From assembly GCA_016648135.1 (NCBI GenBank), contig JADDOH010001526.1, forward strand, positions 57,385 through 121,384: a stretch of 64,000 nucleotides of DNA, in the 5' to 3' direction. Within the stretch, counting starts at the first letter, position 1. Each line of letters opens with the position of its first letter. A model generated the notes under the pieces. It was not told where the DNA came from, did not search any database, and worked only from the letters and a program-made list of their open reading frames with translations. The translations under genes and the position numbers were made by a program. Positions 43,428 through 55,099 of the stretch are shown here, piece after piece. This DNA comes from Agrypnia vestita (Eukaryota; Arthropoda; Insecta; Trichoptera; Phryganeidae).

Positions 43428-44139
43428 GGTAGGATTAGACCCTCCAAATATTCGTGAATCCAACTATTCGAATATCGAATAGTTAGTGATAAAATATTCG
43501 AATATTCGAATATATTCGTTAAATTTCAAGAAAGAAAAGAAAAAGAAAAAAAAACACTATAATTGTAGCAGTATGTTATAAGAAAACAACAAAAATATAC
43601 TGAAAAATAATGTTGAATTTAGAATTACAAATTAAAAAAATACACAAAAAAAATATATCGATAACTGACAAAGTTTTAGATATGTTTATATTACTTTATA
43701 CCTCACACCTCAGTGCACGTATTTTTAAAATTATTTTGTATATAGCTTCTTGTTTGTCGGCTCAAATATTTATGAAAGCCTAATACTAAAGAATAATAGA
43801 AACCCGACTCCATCATTGGCAAAACAAAGTATGTTCACCGTAAGTGCTTATTGTAATAAAACCATAAAGATAAGCATAAGAATTTAAAAAAAAGGTAAAT
43901 GCAAAAGATGTCCGACAATTAACGGCGTTTACATTTTTAATGTCCGACTTCCATATAGCCGAAAATGCTTGCATATGACTTACAGAGTTCGTAAACCTTT
44001 GTTTAGAACAAGATTAAAAATCTTATAATATGAGCGAATACTTTACGAATACTTTTTAAAATATTCGAATAACGAATACTTAAAAACGGGCAAATATATT
44101 CGAGGTTCGAATATTCGGATTGGAGGCTCTGGGTAGGAT
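43428..44139. mobile_element. Non-autonomous hAT-like element with perfect 8-bp target duplication
   Basis: The element itself is 43436-44131 (696 bp). It is flanked on both sides by GGTAGGAT (43428-43435 and 44132-44139), an exact 8-bp duplication. The ends read inward TAGACCCTCCAAATATTCG and CAGAGCCTCCAATCCGAATATTCG (shortened here), the latter with the CAGAG start typical of hAT transposons. The interior is AT-rich, with repeated ATTCGAATATTCG words near both ends, and has no transposase frame. The superfamily assignment rests on the 8-bp duplication and the end sequence. Confidence 0.85.
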
Positions 44140-44228
44140 CTACCTTAGATGGGCTGCTCTACTGTTAGTAAAATGAAGGCGGCGGTGTAATACCCATGAG
44201 GTTAATTAATGTTTCTGTTTTGTTTCAG

Positions 44229-44266
44229 TTTCCGAAAAAATCCAGATTGGCGCTACGCGTCGCAGG
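44229..44266 (+). CDS. Candidate 38-nt microexon of an unidentified gene
   Basis: A strong acceptor (TTCTGTTTTGTTTCAG, ending 44228) and a strong donor (GTAAGG from 44267, preceded by CAGG) enclose 38 nt of clearly higher GC. All three frames are open. With a split first codon the middle frame reads FRKNPDWRYASQ and leaves one base (G) at the end. That base would complete codon GAT at 50528, where an open stretch begins behind an acceptor. The exon lies 97 bp outside the hAT insertion in unique sequence. I cannot name a protein family; chance pairing of splice-like sites is the alternative. Confidence 0.3.
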
Positions 44267-44481
44267 GTAAGGGCAGATTTCTTTATATTATTCACATTTA
44301 TTTTTCAGGTTAAGTGTGAAAATTTTGTCCATTGAAATGTCCGCAGACAGAAAGCGCATAAATATGTAATAAATTTGCAACAATCCCATGGGGGTCACTT
44401 AAGTTTAATGTCAAATGGAAAACAATGCTAGTGACCGAATTTTTTAATAATTTATTACGTGTTAATTAAGTTAAATTTAGG

Positions 44482-44625
44482 AGTCTCGCAGAGACTAAGC
44501 TATTTATGAGAAATGTGTATGGAAGTATTTTTATACGATGGCCCAGGATTTATAACCTATATGAGCTGGTTTAAGCGATCAGTCTACACAATGCAACGTT
44601 CACCAACTTCTTCGTGAGAACATCT
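44482..44625. mobile_element. MITE family B half copy (3)
   Basis: It starts GGAGTCTCGCAGAGACTAAG and continues ATTTTTATACGATGGCCCAG, then GGTTTAAGCGATCAGTCTAC, then CAATGCAACGTTCACCAACT. It is the left arm of family B without its partner. Confidence 0.6.
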
Positions 44626-44629
44626 ACTT

Positions 44630-46495
44630 AATAATTATTTATTTTTTACTTTGAATTTAGGAGTAAAGCGCCATAATTATTATCAGTGTAATACGCGGTT
44701 CTAATATGTATTTGAACTCGGGTGTAAATTTGTTTTAAAATATTATTTGTATTTAACTCTTCTCCGCTTCTCTCAATATTTCCGTTACAACCATCTTTAC
44801 ACCAGTAACTTCAGCTCATTTTGTCAGTACGTTATCAATTAAATATTTGTTCCAACCTAATCCAAGCAATTTTTTTTTTATATCTAGATATTGATGCAAT
44901 CAATGCATTAGGTATATGCAACTTTAAAAATAAAGAAACGAATAAATCATTTGATATCTGTTCATCTCAGTCAGAATGCCCATGTCACAGATGCAAATGT
45001 ATTATTTTGTGGTTTATGTTTAATTGGCATTTTGTACCATAACACTTTCGTATTTCTGAACAATGAAATGGATTTTATTAAATTTTGGATTCAGAAATAA
45101 TAACAATTCGCGCTTATTATACTACCAGATTACATGTGGAATTAAAAAACCTTGGCTTCTACCGACATGGTATTTTTTAATTGATTAGAGGAATACACAT
45201 TATTATGTATATCAATATACGAGTAGGTTTGTGTAATCATTTCTCTGTAAAATTGTTGAAATTGAATTTTTTTCTTAATTGATAGCTTAAATTATTAATG
45301 GCTTATGCAAGCCACCCCTAAGATCACCAGGCCACGAATTTCGGTCAACATTAAATCCAAGACTAGTGAATTAATGTAGAAAGCAAAGAAAGAGTCAATT
45401 TGGTTAACTAATATTTAACTCTTGTAAAGTCTTGAGAGAATTATTAATGCCTTTTACTGTATTTAAGATTCCGTATTAAATGTTAAGCTATTTCGGCACT
45501 CAAACCCTGGTATAACATATTACTATATTAAGTGCTTACGTTGGGGGCTATACCTATATGGTACAAGACTGGAAAGAGTAGATATTATTTTTGACGTGTA
45601 ACATCTTTCTTCTCGCTTTCCTGAAATCTGTGGAAGTGATTTCGTGAAAAGGGACGGATATGCGTAACTGGAAATAAGACGCGCGCAATTTCATTTAACT
45701 AATGAGCGCGCACGAAGCATGCACATTGAACAAAAAATCATCGTCTATGCCATTACGGCGAAGACGCACACTATCAGCCAACGCTTCTGATTTTGAATAT
45801 ATGTTGCTAGGCTGGTGTCAAGCGTGTGGACGTTGTAACTTTGATATATTTTGGCTTATATCTTCGAAACTATCCAATGAATACTTATTTTTTTACATTA
45901 ATGTAAAGAATAACTACCCTCAATGATTTATATTCCCAAATTTTATGCAATTATTTGATTTTTTTAAATATTTATTAAAAATTTTCATGCAATATGTATG
46001 ACGGTACACTACCGCCATCTGTGAAAATAAATAAAAACATATAATTGACCAAACACATTTCTAAATAAAATGCGTATGTAGATTTACGGTACCTAACTAG
46101 TTCGGCAAAATTAAATAATAAATAAATGCACATACATTTTCTTTACTTGTATATACTAATTAAAAAATATATAGCTAATACCTTTCCTAAATTTTGTTTA
46201 AATGCTTTGCTTGCATTTAAACAAATGCTCAATTGATATTTTTAATTGTGAGATCTAAAATTAAAAATAAAAGTATAGACAGTATTGATAAGTGCTGCTC
46301 AATTGATATCTTTAATTGTGAGATGTCAAATGTTATACATCATATGTGACTACTGTAAGGCTCCCTCATTTTTTTTATTTGGGATTCAGATTAAATGAAA
46401 CTCGAACCATTTATGGAAATAAAATATCGTAAAGTCTGAACTGCATATGAATGTAGAATGGACACTTATTGAAAAATGTTAAAGCGACTTAAAGC
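44630..46495. other. No gene seen
   Basis: AT-rich. A GC-richer patch at 45670-45850 (AAGACGCGCGCAATTTCATT onward) carries a 74-codon frame (45702-45926) without resemblance. At 46230-46330, TCAATTGATATTTTTAATTG and TCAATTGATATCTTTAATTG are an imperfect direct repeat 83 bp apart, both followed by TGAGAT. No gene is supported. Confidence 0.4.
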
Positions 46496-46499
46496 AATT

Positions 46500-47075
46500 G
46501 AAATGTTGATCTACCGACAGTTCCCGGATATGAAAGTGATAAGAAATCCTTGAAATAATAAATACTCGAAAATTGCATTTTTGAGACTTTCAATGAGAAA
46601 ATCTCTAAGATACGAATTTAACCCCCAGAGATTGTTTGGAGGCAATTCGTGAATATTTTGAAGCAAGTTTCCATATTGAAAATATGTACAGAATTTTTTT
46701 TTACGGAAAACCAGGAATACTGCAAGATTATGAGAAATGGAAACCAAATCATAATGCCTAAATTTAAAACAACCCGAATTCAGAACCACTATTTTTATAA
46801 AGCATACTACAATAATCTTACTATCGAGATACGCCGCATCAACAACTTTTCAGAAAAAATTAAAACCTTCTTAAAATCTAACTTAACTTGCAGCTTTTTT
46901 CAAAATACTTCAATATTATTCATTATCTAATTATCTTCTATTACCACCCATATTATTAAATGATTCACAAATGTATCTATATAAAAAATAAGAACTAAGG
47001 CTCCGTTATCAGACTCAACAGCTTCTCTTCACTGATAAGATGTACATGACTAATAAAGTAAAAAAAAAGTTAATT
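46500..47075 (+). pseudogene. LINE reverse transcriptase C-terminal fragment and 3' end
   Basis: The plus-strand frame around 46765-46880 reads KTTRIQNHYFYKAYYNNLTI and EIRRINNFSEKIKTFLKSNL. This matches the widespread LINE ending (..F.YK....YN.LP.EIR...S...FK..LK..L). The frame stays open for 93 codons from 46649. The upstream part is broken. A 3' UTR with GGCTCCGTTATCAGACTC and ACTGATAAGATGTACATGAC ends in TAATAAAGTAAAAAAAAAG (47055-47073). Minus-strand frames here are shadows. Confidence 0.65.
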
Positions 47076-47079
47076 TTAT

Positions 47080-48995
47080 ATGTAAAATTTGTATTTGTAT
47101 CTTATATTAAATTTAAAAAAAAACAGTTTTAATTGTGCACTCACCATTTCAATTCTCAAGTCTTGTCAAGCATTGTTGTTCAAGCATCATTGCAATTGTC
47201 AAGCAATTCGTTGTCTAGCACCTTATTTGCTATACATCAGCATCAATTTTTAGCACATTGACCATTGTGGTTCCGTATGTCTGTTCGGTGAATTTGTATC
47301 ACCGTTTGAACAGCGGTTCAGGCGGAATAAAGTTTTATACTTAAATCTAACTTTTCAGAATGAGCAGTGGTACATTTTTATATTTTGATGTGTATTGAAG
47401 TTGGTTCGTCTCTTTTTGTTCAGCCATATTCAGCTGCATTACTAGAATTCCTTTTGTGTTACAGTATTTTCTGTGCTGTTTGCATGACGACATTTAAAAA
47501 ATACGAGTATTTAAATACATAGATGTTAAATGAAAAATATATGTGTTAATGCTGCTGTATTGGATTTAGGTTGGTGGACAGTTAATCGAATCTAAAATAC
47601 TGTGATTCATTTTCAATAAGAATTTTTTAATCAAATCATAACCATAGGCTTAAGTTTCATTTAACTGTAATACTGAATTAGCGTACGTGACGCGCAACAA
47701 ATCGATAAAAATACAATAATTTAAATATTTGAAAGTAGTTAAATTGTTTTTTACATTTTCTTCTAAATAGGTATTCGGATCAAAATAATAAATTACGCAC
47801 TACACAATATGAATATGAAACCGGTGTTTTTCGAATCAATGTTAAAATGATTCTTTAAAATTACCATTGCGGTATTTAATATGGCGAACATTTATTTTAA
47901 AATACATTTAAAGACCGTATTACCTATGATACATTAAAGTTATATTACATATAAATGTAATGGCTTTCTGTGTATCAAATATTACATTTTATTGGTGTGG
48001 TGTCCTTTCTTTTTGCTAGGAAGGATCAATCGTCAGGAAACTGGGATCCAAAGTTAAACTCCAGAATGTTCTTATTGGTTTTATCATTCCATATAAATTA
48101 CAACAATGAATCGTCAGAAGGTATAAACAGTGGTTCCAATTAGCTCTCCAAGTCCATGCTTCGTAATAACAACCGTGCGCCCGCACAACGCGTCTCCTTT
48201 TATCCCCTTTTCTCTCTCCAGTCCCTTTCATGCGCTCCGATAGACGTACATCCAGATACATTACAATTATTGGTGAATATTTCATTAATATGAAAGGTAG
48301 ATATGTGAAGGGAATACAAAAAAAAAAAACAATATCCAATTGACAAAATTGAAATATATTGAGATAACTGATTTTAAGATAAATGCACTTTTGTTAAAGA
48401 GCAGTTATCAATTGTAATCAAAATCATTACTTATCAGTTGTTACTGCTTACCTTTTTGAATTTTAAGGTATGTTTTTCAAATGGAAAACAGAAGAAAAAT
48501 ACTGTCAAAAATTTTAAAAATTCAATAGCAATCAATACTTCTAATACAAATTACTCGATTTTAAGATTTTTTCTGATTGTTGTCAATCAGAAAAATTTAA
48601 ATTTAAATCCCTCTGGTGGGACATGGAGGGATATTAATCTTTACGCTGTACTGTGATAATTTTTTAAAATCACAGTGCATATGTATACAAATAACTTTTA
48701 AGAAAAGCCCTGATTTTTTAAATTTAAATATTTCATATTATAGAGACAAACGTGTTTTTGTGTGGAGTTTGTATCGTTGACATGTAATATCGATTCGTTT
48801 TAATGAATTTTTATGTAATACCTACCTGGGTATTGTATGTGCATTTTAATTTTAATAAAAATACTCGATTTATTAAAAACTCTGCATATCTTTTAATCTA
48901 ATTTTCATCTTCAAAGTGATTTTAAAGTTTCTAAACATATGAAAATGATATCTAAAATACATAATAATAAAGACATTCGCTCTCCCATAAACGAG
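47080..48995. other. No gene seen
   Basis: AT-rich. A GC-richer block at 48120-48260 (CCGTGCGCCCGCACAACGCG and a pyrimidine-rich run) carries part of a 107-codon minus frame that resembles nothing known. It may be regulatory or a repeat fragment. Confidence 0.4.
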
Positions 48996-48998
48996 TAT

Positions 48999-49638
48999 TT
49001 TAACTCGTAGCGTCTGCTTGCTTGCTTGTCTGACGAAAAACTTTGGATCGATTTTTAACCCTTTTCCCGTGATCAAATCGAGCTGAAACTTTGCAGGCAG
49101 ACTCGTGGCGACAATAAAAATGATCTAACAAATTTTCGTTTTAAAAAATTAATAATTATAGTATAATATTGGATTTTTCGAAATTTTAATATTTTTTTCC
49201 AAATTGGAATCATTCTATGATGATTAATTAGCCCGACGCGTATATAGACACGAAACCTGATTCAAAGTGAAAGGGAGTATTGTAAAAACTTGGTTTTTGT
49301 GGGTTAGTTTTTTACTCCCTTTCTTTTAACTCGTAGCGTCTGTGGTTTGTTGTCTGCCGGAAAAACTTTGGATCGATTTTTAACCCTTTTCCCCTGATCC
49401 AATCGAGCTGAAACTTCAGGCAGACTCGTGGCGATGATAAAAATGATCTAACAAATTCTTGTTTGAAAAAATTTAATAATTATACTATAATTTTGGATTT
49501 TTCGAAATTATAATGGTTTTTTCAAATTGGAATCAATACAAATGAGTCATGACCCCGACGCGTGTAGTAGGCACGCAACTTGATTCAATGAGAAAGGGAA
49601 TATAATAAAAACTTGGTTTTTATGGGTTAGTTTTTTTT
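48999..49638 (+). repeat. Family K, two head-to-tail copies (326-bp period)
   Basis: Two units follow each other directly: TAACTCGTAGCGTCTG starts at 49001 and again at 49327, a period of 326 bp. This equals the length of the single copy at 2369-2694. The junction reads GGGAGTATTGTAAAAACTTG, then GGTTAGTTTTTTACTCCC, so the unit's two ends form a hairpin across it. The first unit is slightly truncated on the left; the second ends at GGGTTAGTTTTTTTTT. Confidence 0.8.
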
Positions 49639-49940
49639 TAATATTGGACGTGGCTTTAAACCCGTTACCTAATTCGTTACCTATTTTTTCATCTATCATA
49701 AAAAGGGCCGGTTGTTTGATCAGTGTTAACAGTAAAATATAAGATTTTTAGCGTAAACGGGTTGCTTAATTGACCAATAAACCCAGAAATCTATGCTCTT
49801 TTTAAACATTTACTGTAACTACTTATACAACCGGCGCGGCGGTAAGATAAAATTTACCAGAGATAGTTCACATTTTAAGAAAAATTAAGAAAAACGAGTT
49901 TTATTATTATAATAATTAGGCAGGTATTAAAATTACATCT
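49639..49940. other. No gene seen
   Basis: Mixed AT-rich sequence, no supported feature. Confidence 0.4.
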
Positions 49941-49945
49941 AATAA

Positions 49946-50337
49946 AGGGTGTTTTTTTTTGAGGTATTGAAATTTAAAATAAAAATCTTGGTGAAGGCCA
50001 TGGTATTGGCTTTATTGGAAAGATAATTTTATGCCGTTAGTGTTTGATTATGATTGCGATACCATGATTTTCAAAATAAATTTGGATATATGCAAGCATT
50101 GTTCTGGTGTAAATCTATTCATATTGAAATGCCGCACAAAACTCAGCATGAATCAACTGCCAGCTGTCAAATTGACTGTCGCTGGGAAAAATGTTGTCAG
50201 TTCGAAAATAAGCCTCTAAGACAAACACTGACGGCATAAAATTATCTTCTCAATGAAGCCAACACCGCGGCCATTACTACGATTTTTAGGAGTATTATTT
50301 TATTTTCAAGTTCTAAATCTCTAAAAAAACACCCCTT
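49946..50337. mobile_element. Foldback element with ~110-bp arms (GGGTGTTTTTTT ends)
   Basis: The outer ends read AGGGTGTTTTTTTTTGAGGT on the left and AGGGGTGTTTTTTTAGAGAT on the right (reverse complement). Inner blocks GATAATTTTATGCCGT and AGTGTTTG match in both arms. The arms differ by small indels, and the centre (50055-50200) is non-coding. The short frames inside are arm artefacts. It resembles a MITE; no target duplication could be fixed (A/T-rich flanks). Confidence 0.65.
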
Positions 50338-50527
50338 ATCATGGATATCGGAAAGTCGACATTCGATTATACAGATGTAAAAAATAAAATATTTATCTCC
50401 GTATTTAATAAATATCAAGCTCATCAATTATAATTACGTATTTTCAACTTCATTCGAAAGTCTCCCATTTTATTATATTTTTGGTGGATTATCTTAAGTA
50501 TTTTTGTATTTATTTTTTGTTACAAAG

Positions 50528-50685
50528 ATCGATCATCTCGTCTTGCGCACGAACACCTTATTAAATATGCGGCATCTGATGCTGCAAAGATGTTAATGGA
50601 ATATTCTTCCGGTGACAACTTAACGAAGATGTATAAGTTTATTGAAGCGTTTCGAATACCGCAGACTCCTAGAAGTTGGAAATAA
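50528..50685 (+). CDS. Candidate terminal exon of an unidentified gene
   Basis: An open stretch follows a pyrimidine-rich acceptor-like site (TTTATTTTTTGTTACAAAG, ending 50527). It reads RSSRLAHEHLIKYAASDAAK, then MLMEYSSGDNLTKMYKFIEA, then FRIPQTPRSWK and a stop at 50683-50685, with an AATAAA word overlapping the stop. It is GC-richer than its flanks and looks like a compact, partly helical C-terminus. Its phase fits the 38-nt candidate exon at 44229-44266, which would leave a 6.26-kb intron. The acceptor has A at -3, which is weak. It could also be the end of an unrecognised element with an AATAAA-rich tail. Confidence 0.3.
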
Positions 50686-50689
50686 AAAT

Positions 50690-51890
50690 AAATAAATTGA
50701 TGAACAAGATTTATTACGTCCGAGGTTACTGAATATTAAAGGTCAGTGCTGTGACCTGAAGACTTGGCTACCGATTTAGAACTAGATGCATCCTCACCTA
50801 ACCCTTCCCTTATCATAGATATACCGGGCAAATTAAACCTGGAATATTTACGTAATATAAAATATCCGATAATCCAAAAACATAACTTCCGTTTTAAAAT
50901 TACAAGTGGAAAACCAATTATATTAAGCAAATCCTATTCCAGTGTACTTTAATTTATTTTTTACAAGAGGTACATACATAGAATGATTTTTATAAAATAA
51001 ATTACGCCTACTTTGTTACACTCTAAATATTCCATTATGCTCGTCATAATATGAGCTAATAGCTCGAGTTTATGAGGAGTATTTACAGGCCAAATCACAA
51101 ATATAAATTTTTAATAATCAGAAACCATTTGAAACATGTACAATGTTACATCGCTGTCCAAATTCAAGGATCTAAAACTGATAAGCGTTTTCTTGAAATT
51201 TGTTTTGTGGACAACAATGTATTCAACTCCAAAGTATGTACCTATAGTGATGTTGTGCAATGGTGGTTCTTACAATTGGTATTTTTATTTGCCCCTTTGT
51301 TCTATATTTATTACCTATACAGTCTGTTCTTTATCTATTACTTATATATCAAATTTCTTACAATAACTCGAATTAACACCATGACTACTTATGGATATTT
51401 TCTGTCACGGCGTGTAAGGGTTAAAAATTAATAACCCCGGATCTCCTTTAATTAATCCTGTTTATGAAAATCGCTTACTTCTGTGCGGTCAGCTCACGTA
51501 CTTAAAACAGAATTTCAAACAATGGAGTTACCCGCATACCTTTTGTTAGCCAATTTCCGTCGCATTATTATATTATTATTATTATCAAGCTCTGAATTCT
51601 ATTATAATTTGGCGTTTATTTCAACAACAGTGGCGTCCTAAAGCGGTTTATGGTGCCTCCTTAATCTAGCCGAAGTTGAATGAGAAAATTAGGAATGGAT
51701 GGATAGCATAAATAATAAAAAGAATAGAAAGAAAGATATAAAGAAAAGGTTACTGACTATAGCAAAAATTCCATAATTTACCGTGTTCTTGATACTTATA
51801 ACATGGCTTTTGAAGATCTCGACATGGTTATTTAAGTTTTGAGAAGTTCACTAACACTGTAAGGGGTAAAACTTGCGAGGTGACATATTT
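50690..51890. other. No gene seen
   Basis: A 119-codon plus frame at 51072-51431 ends in a Y/F-rich AT-driven stretch, and its first 50 residues resemble nothing. I see no splice sites that would support it. Confidence 0.35.
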
Positions 51891-51894
51891 CCGT

Positions 51895-51975
51895 TCACAC
51901 ATGTGCGCGTGCATGCAAACATACATACACGCATACTCACATACATACTTGCATAATCACACGCATACTCGCTTA
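51895..51975. repeat. CATA/CACA-rich simple sequence
   Basis: Degenerate CATACATACACGCATACTCA-type units with no larger repeat. Confidence 0.75.
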
Positions 51976-51979
51976 AACC

Positions 51980-52370
51980 AACCTACTACCGACTGCTTGA
52001 ATTACTGTCTAACCAACACATGTATTGTACTAACACCTGTAAAATTAGGGTTTTTTGTAATTGGCTAAAAATATTATCTAATTATACCATTGACATAAAC
52101 GAATAACAATGGCTCTAAGAAAACCAATTTAAAAAAATAAATTAATAAAAATATGGTTTACTTTATTTATATGTATTAGCGTATTAAGAAGAGTTATATA
52201 TTTGACATACACAAAATTGACAGAGCGTTACTTCTCACATCAAAACCGACAAAGTAATAATGAAATGCAGAACTATTCGAAATTGAGGAAGCGTTAATCG
52301 AACCAGCCGCAAGGATTGACAACAAAAGAGATATCCGCAAATTGCAGATTCCTGTTCCACGTCGACAAAG
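51980..52370. other. No gene seen
   Basis: AT-rich to mixed; the immediate right side (from about 52310) may already belong to the RTE fragment. Confidence 0.35.
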
Positions 52371-52374
52371 AGAT

Positions 52375-52562
52375 AGACATCCAATACCGTCCGGTCATGT
52401 GGAACGTGTAGGCGAGAAGAGGCTGGTAAAAAAATGTATGAAGCATGTGTTGAAGGAAACAACAACAAAGTGCGTCCGCGAAAGACCTGGTATGATCAAA
52501 TACAAATATAATTAGAGGGCTGCCCTGTTAAAGGTTCAAATATTGGTAATCAACTGCACAAG
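52375..52562 (+). pseudogene. RTE-like LINE C-terminal fragment (copy 5 of 5)
   Basis: Plus strand: RQRDRHPIPSGHVERVGEKR, then (one shift) KMYEACVEGNNNKVRPRKTW, then YDQIQI, a stop, and LEGCPVKGSNIGNQ. It is collinear with the C-terminal half of copy 4 (KKIYEVSVEGDRNRGRPRKT). It has stops and frameshifts, and the 3' tail is not recognisable. Confidence 0.65.
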
Positions 52563-52564
52563 TA

Positions 52565-53360
52565 CCCTACTGTAGAATACATGTTTCAGATATCCGATAA
52601 ATTCTCACCATTAATTTTTTTTTATAAAAAACACAAAAAATTTATCACGATTTAATTTTAAAAAATACCACGCAGTTCATCTTATTTTTAAATACCTACG
52701 TCCTTGTCTTATCCTTGAATTTGCCTTTCAATTATCGTAGCAAGATTGTTCTTTGACCTTAGAAGATGTAATTAGAGTCTCCGAATTTTTGGGTTCGTGA
52801 ATTTGGACAATGCATAATCACACGGTGGAAAAATATGTATTTATTCATAATGCCAGTATAAAAATGATTGTTTTATGATTGGAAAGTACGCACTGCACTG
52901 GTAACAATTTCTCGGTCTGTGAGTATTTTAATTACTCCGTAGGAAGCGAGAAATTACTATATTTTGAAGAAAATATTGCTGAAATTCCAATGTCTTGTTA
53001 AGTACTGGTTGCGAATCGTGAAAATGCGTTAAATCTCATTTCACAAATAGCGGATGCGAGGCAGTTTAAGAGGCTATTTATTTGGGTGCGTTGATCAAGA
53101 ACTTTGGTGGAAATGGGCAACAAATTCAAAGACGAATTCGGCTACTTAAAATTGCTTTGAACCAACTTAAAATAGTATGGAAAGATAGACAAGTATCAAG
53201 CAAGCAACTAAAATTATATTGTTAACAATATTTTTATATGTATTTTCTGAGAACACAATTGCTGGTCCACAGAGGTCCTTCAAATATATGAAAGGTTTTC
53301 AGATATAAAACAAAAATATATAGCTTTCAAAATGTTGTTTGTTTGGATGTTTGGATGTTC
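52565..53360. other. No gene seen
   Basis: AT-rich, no feature. Confidence 0.45.
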
Positions 53361-53364
53361 TTAC

Positions 53365-53521
53365 GATGGAATTGGTGAATGTTGCATTGTGTAGAGTGAT
53401 CACTTAAGCCAGCTCATACAGTTTTTAAGCCCAGGATCATCGTATAAAAAGACTTCCATTCACGTTTTTCATACACAAATAACTTCGTATCTGTGAGACT
53501 TCTATAATTTATCTCAATTAA
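53365..53521. mobile_element. MITE family B half copy (4, right arm)
   Basis: It reads AATTGGTGAATGTTGCATTG, then GTAGAGTGATCACTTAAGCC, then ATCATCGTATAAAAAGACTT, and ends ATCTGTGAGACTTCTATAAT. This equals the right arm of the element at 37470 and the reverse complement of the half copies at 42472 and 44482. Confidence 0.6.
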
Positions 53522-53564
53522 AATTATATTGATTAACGCTCTAGACTTCGACGGTCTGCAATAG

Positions 53565-53880
53565 TGATGGCTTGAACCGTTATTTTAACCGGTTATTTTC
53601 GGTACAGCTATTTGGGATTTGTATCTGAGTGTTCCGATGATTAGCAACTAAGATATAACTGATGTGCCTATAGTGCCAATGTTTGCCCATCGAATTTCCC
53701 ATAATATAGATGCCATAACTATATAAACATGAGCTGAAAAAGATCTGAAAGAGTGAGACAAGAAAACTGGAAAAGAAGAAAGCTGCGATAGCATCATTCT
53801 CGTTCGGCCCGCTACGTTTCGCTAGTAGACCTAGTGTATCACCTCTGGCAGCGCGTGTCGGATATCAAAGTAGTTGGAAG
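53565..53880. repeat. Interspersed repeat, family C (copy 3)
   Basis: It carries TTATTTTAACCGGTTATTTT, then GGGATTTGTATCTGAGTG, then CCGATGATTAGCAACTAAG, then a purine-rich GAAAACTGGAAAAGAAGAAA and a GC-rich end (GGCCCGCTACGTTTCGCTAG). Same block types as copies 1 and 2, in part in opposite orientation. Confidence 0.45.
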
Positions 53881-53884
53881 TTCA

Positions 53885-55095
53885 TCCGACAGATGCCATA
53901 TTGTCTCCAGCTCACAATTTTCAGAAATTCATTGAAAAATGAGAATATCATGTAAATTTAAAATGAAATAAAACTTGGGTATAATGCATCTCAAATACCA
54001 GGCAATGTTAACCAAGCACAGGACGAAGAAACCACTTGAGAACGAAAAATGTGGCATTGGTTCTTATAGTTAAGGAACAGTGATGTAAGTTCAAAAGGTT
54101 AAGATGCTCAAAGACGTCTTGTTTATGTTGAAATCACTCGACAAACAACCACAAAATTGTTGAATATTTGCTTCATGATAAATTCCTAATAACTTTTTAC
54201 GGAATAACTTTCAAAAACATAAAGCAGAAAATAAATAATTTTGATGTTTATAGGGTTCTATTTGCGGTTGGATGCAACGATTTATTAAAAAAAAAGAACT
54301 ATCGAACTTTGTATTACCAGTGTGAAATATATAAAGTTTGTTAGAATTTTTGAAAAAAAATCGATTTAATGAAAATATATTTTAATCTGCCTGAGTTTTA
54401 TTTTTTTGCCATGCCTAAAATTGATCAAAAAATGTAAAATCAAATGGCTGTTAAATTGATTAAAAAAGTTTACTATTAGTTACTTACGTTTAATAGAATT
54501 TGAAAAAAAAGTCTTTTCTGTACAAGCTTATAAAATTTTTACCTCAAATTTTTTTGAGAAACAAATATTTTTATAGAACACATCGATCACGCCCACTGAT
54601 TCGATGTGGAATATTTTTGATGGAAACAAGTGAAAGCTTGATAAATGATCCATCGGAGTAACTTAATGTGTTTATTTTGAATTTTTTCCTTATAGCAAAT
54701 ATTTTGGTTAAAAATATCGATTGTGATTTATCACAATAGTTTTTCGACGGAGTTGAAAGCTACCTTCTGACGTGACGTATTTTCAATATAACTTTATTTA
54801 TTACGGTATGTGCTCACTTTACATCGAAAATGGTGAAATTTTACAAATACAAAGTGTTTCTTATGTTCAATGTTGATTTTGACCAAAAATTTGGGCCTTT
54901 TTATTCAAATTTTTTTATCTTTTGGTACACTTTCGGCATAATTTGTAGAATTTCTTGACGAATTTTGTCTTTTTACTGACGAATTTTTATCGTATAATCA
55001 TAGATTTTTTCCATTACGTAGCTTCAAAGAAAATAAATCAAGCATAGTTAAATAAGGTCAATGAAACAATTAATTGATGTCATCGAATGTTGACA
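53885..55095. other. No gene seen
   Basis: AT-rich with long A and T runs. No coding, repeat partner or structure. Confidence 0.45.
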
Positions 55096-55099
55096 TTAA

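Noticed and set aside
48016..48339. A 107-codon minus-strand frame
   Set aside because: Hydrophobic AT-driven ends surround a short GC-rich middle; no family resemblance, start context or splice sites support it.
51072..51431. A 119-codon frame
   Set aside because: The C-terminal half is Y/F/L-rich translation of T-rich DNA and the N-terminal half resembles nothing; an overlapping frame of similar length exists.
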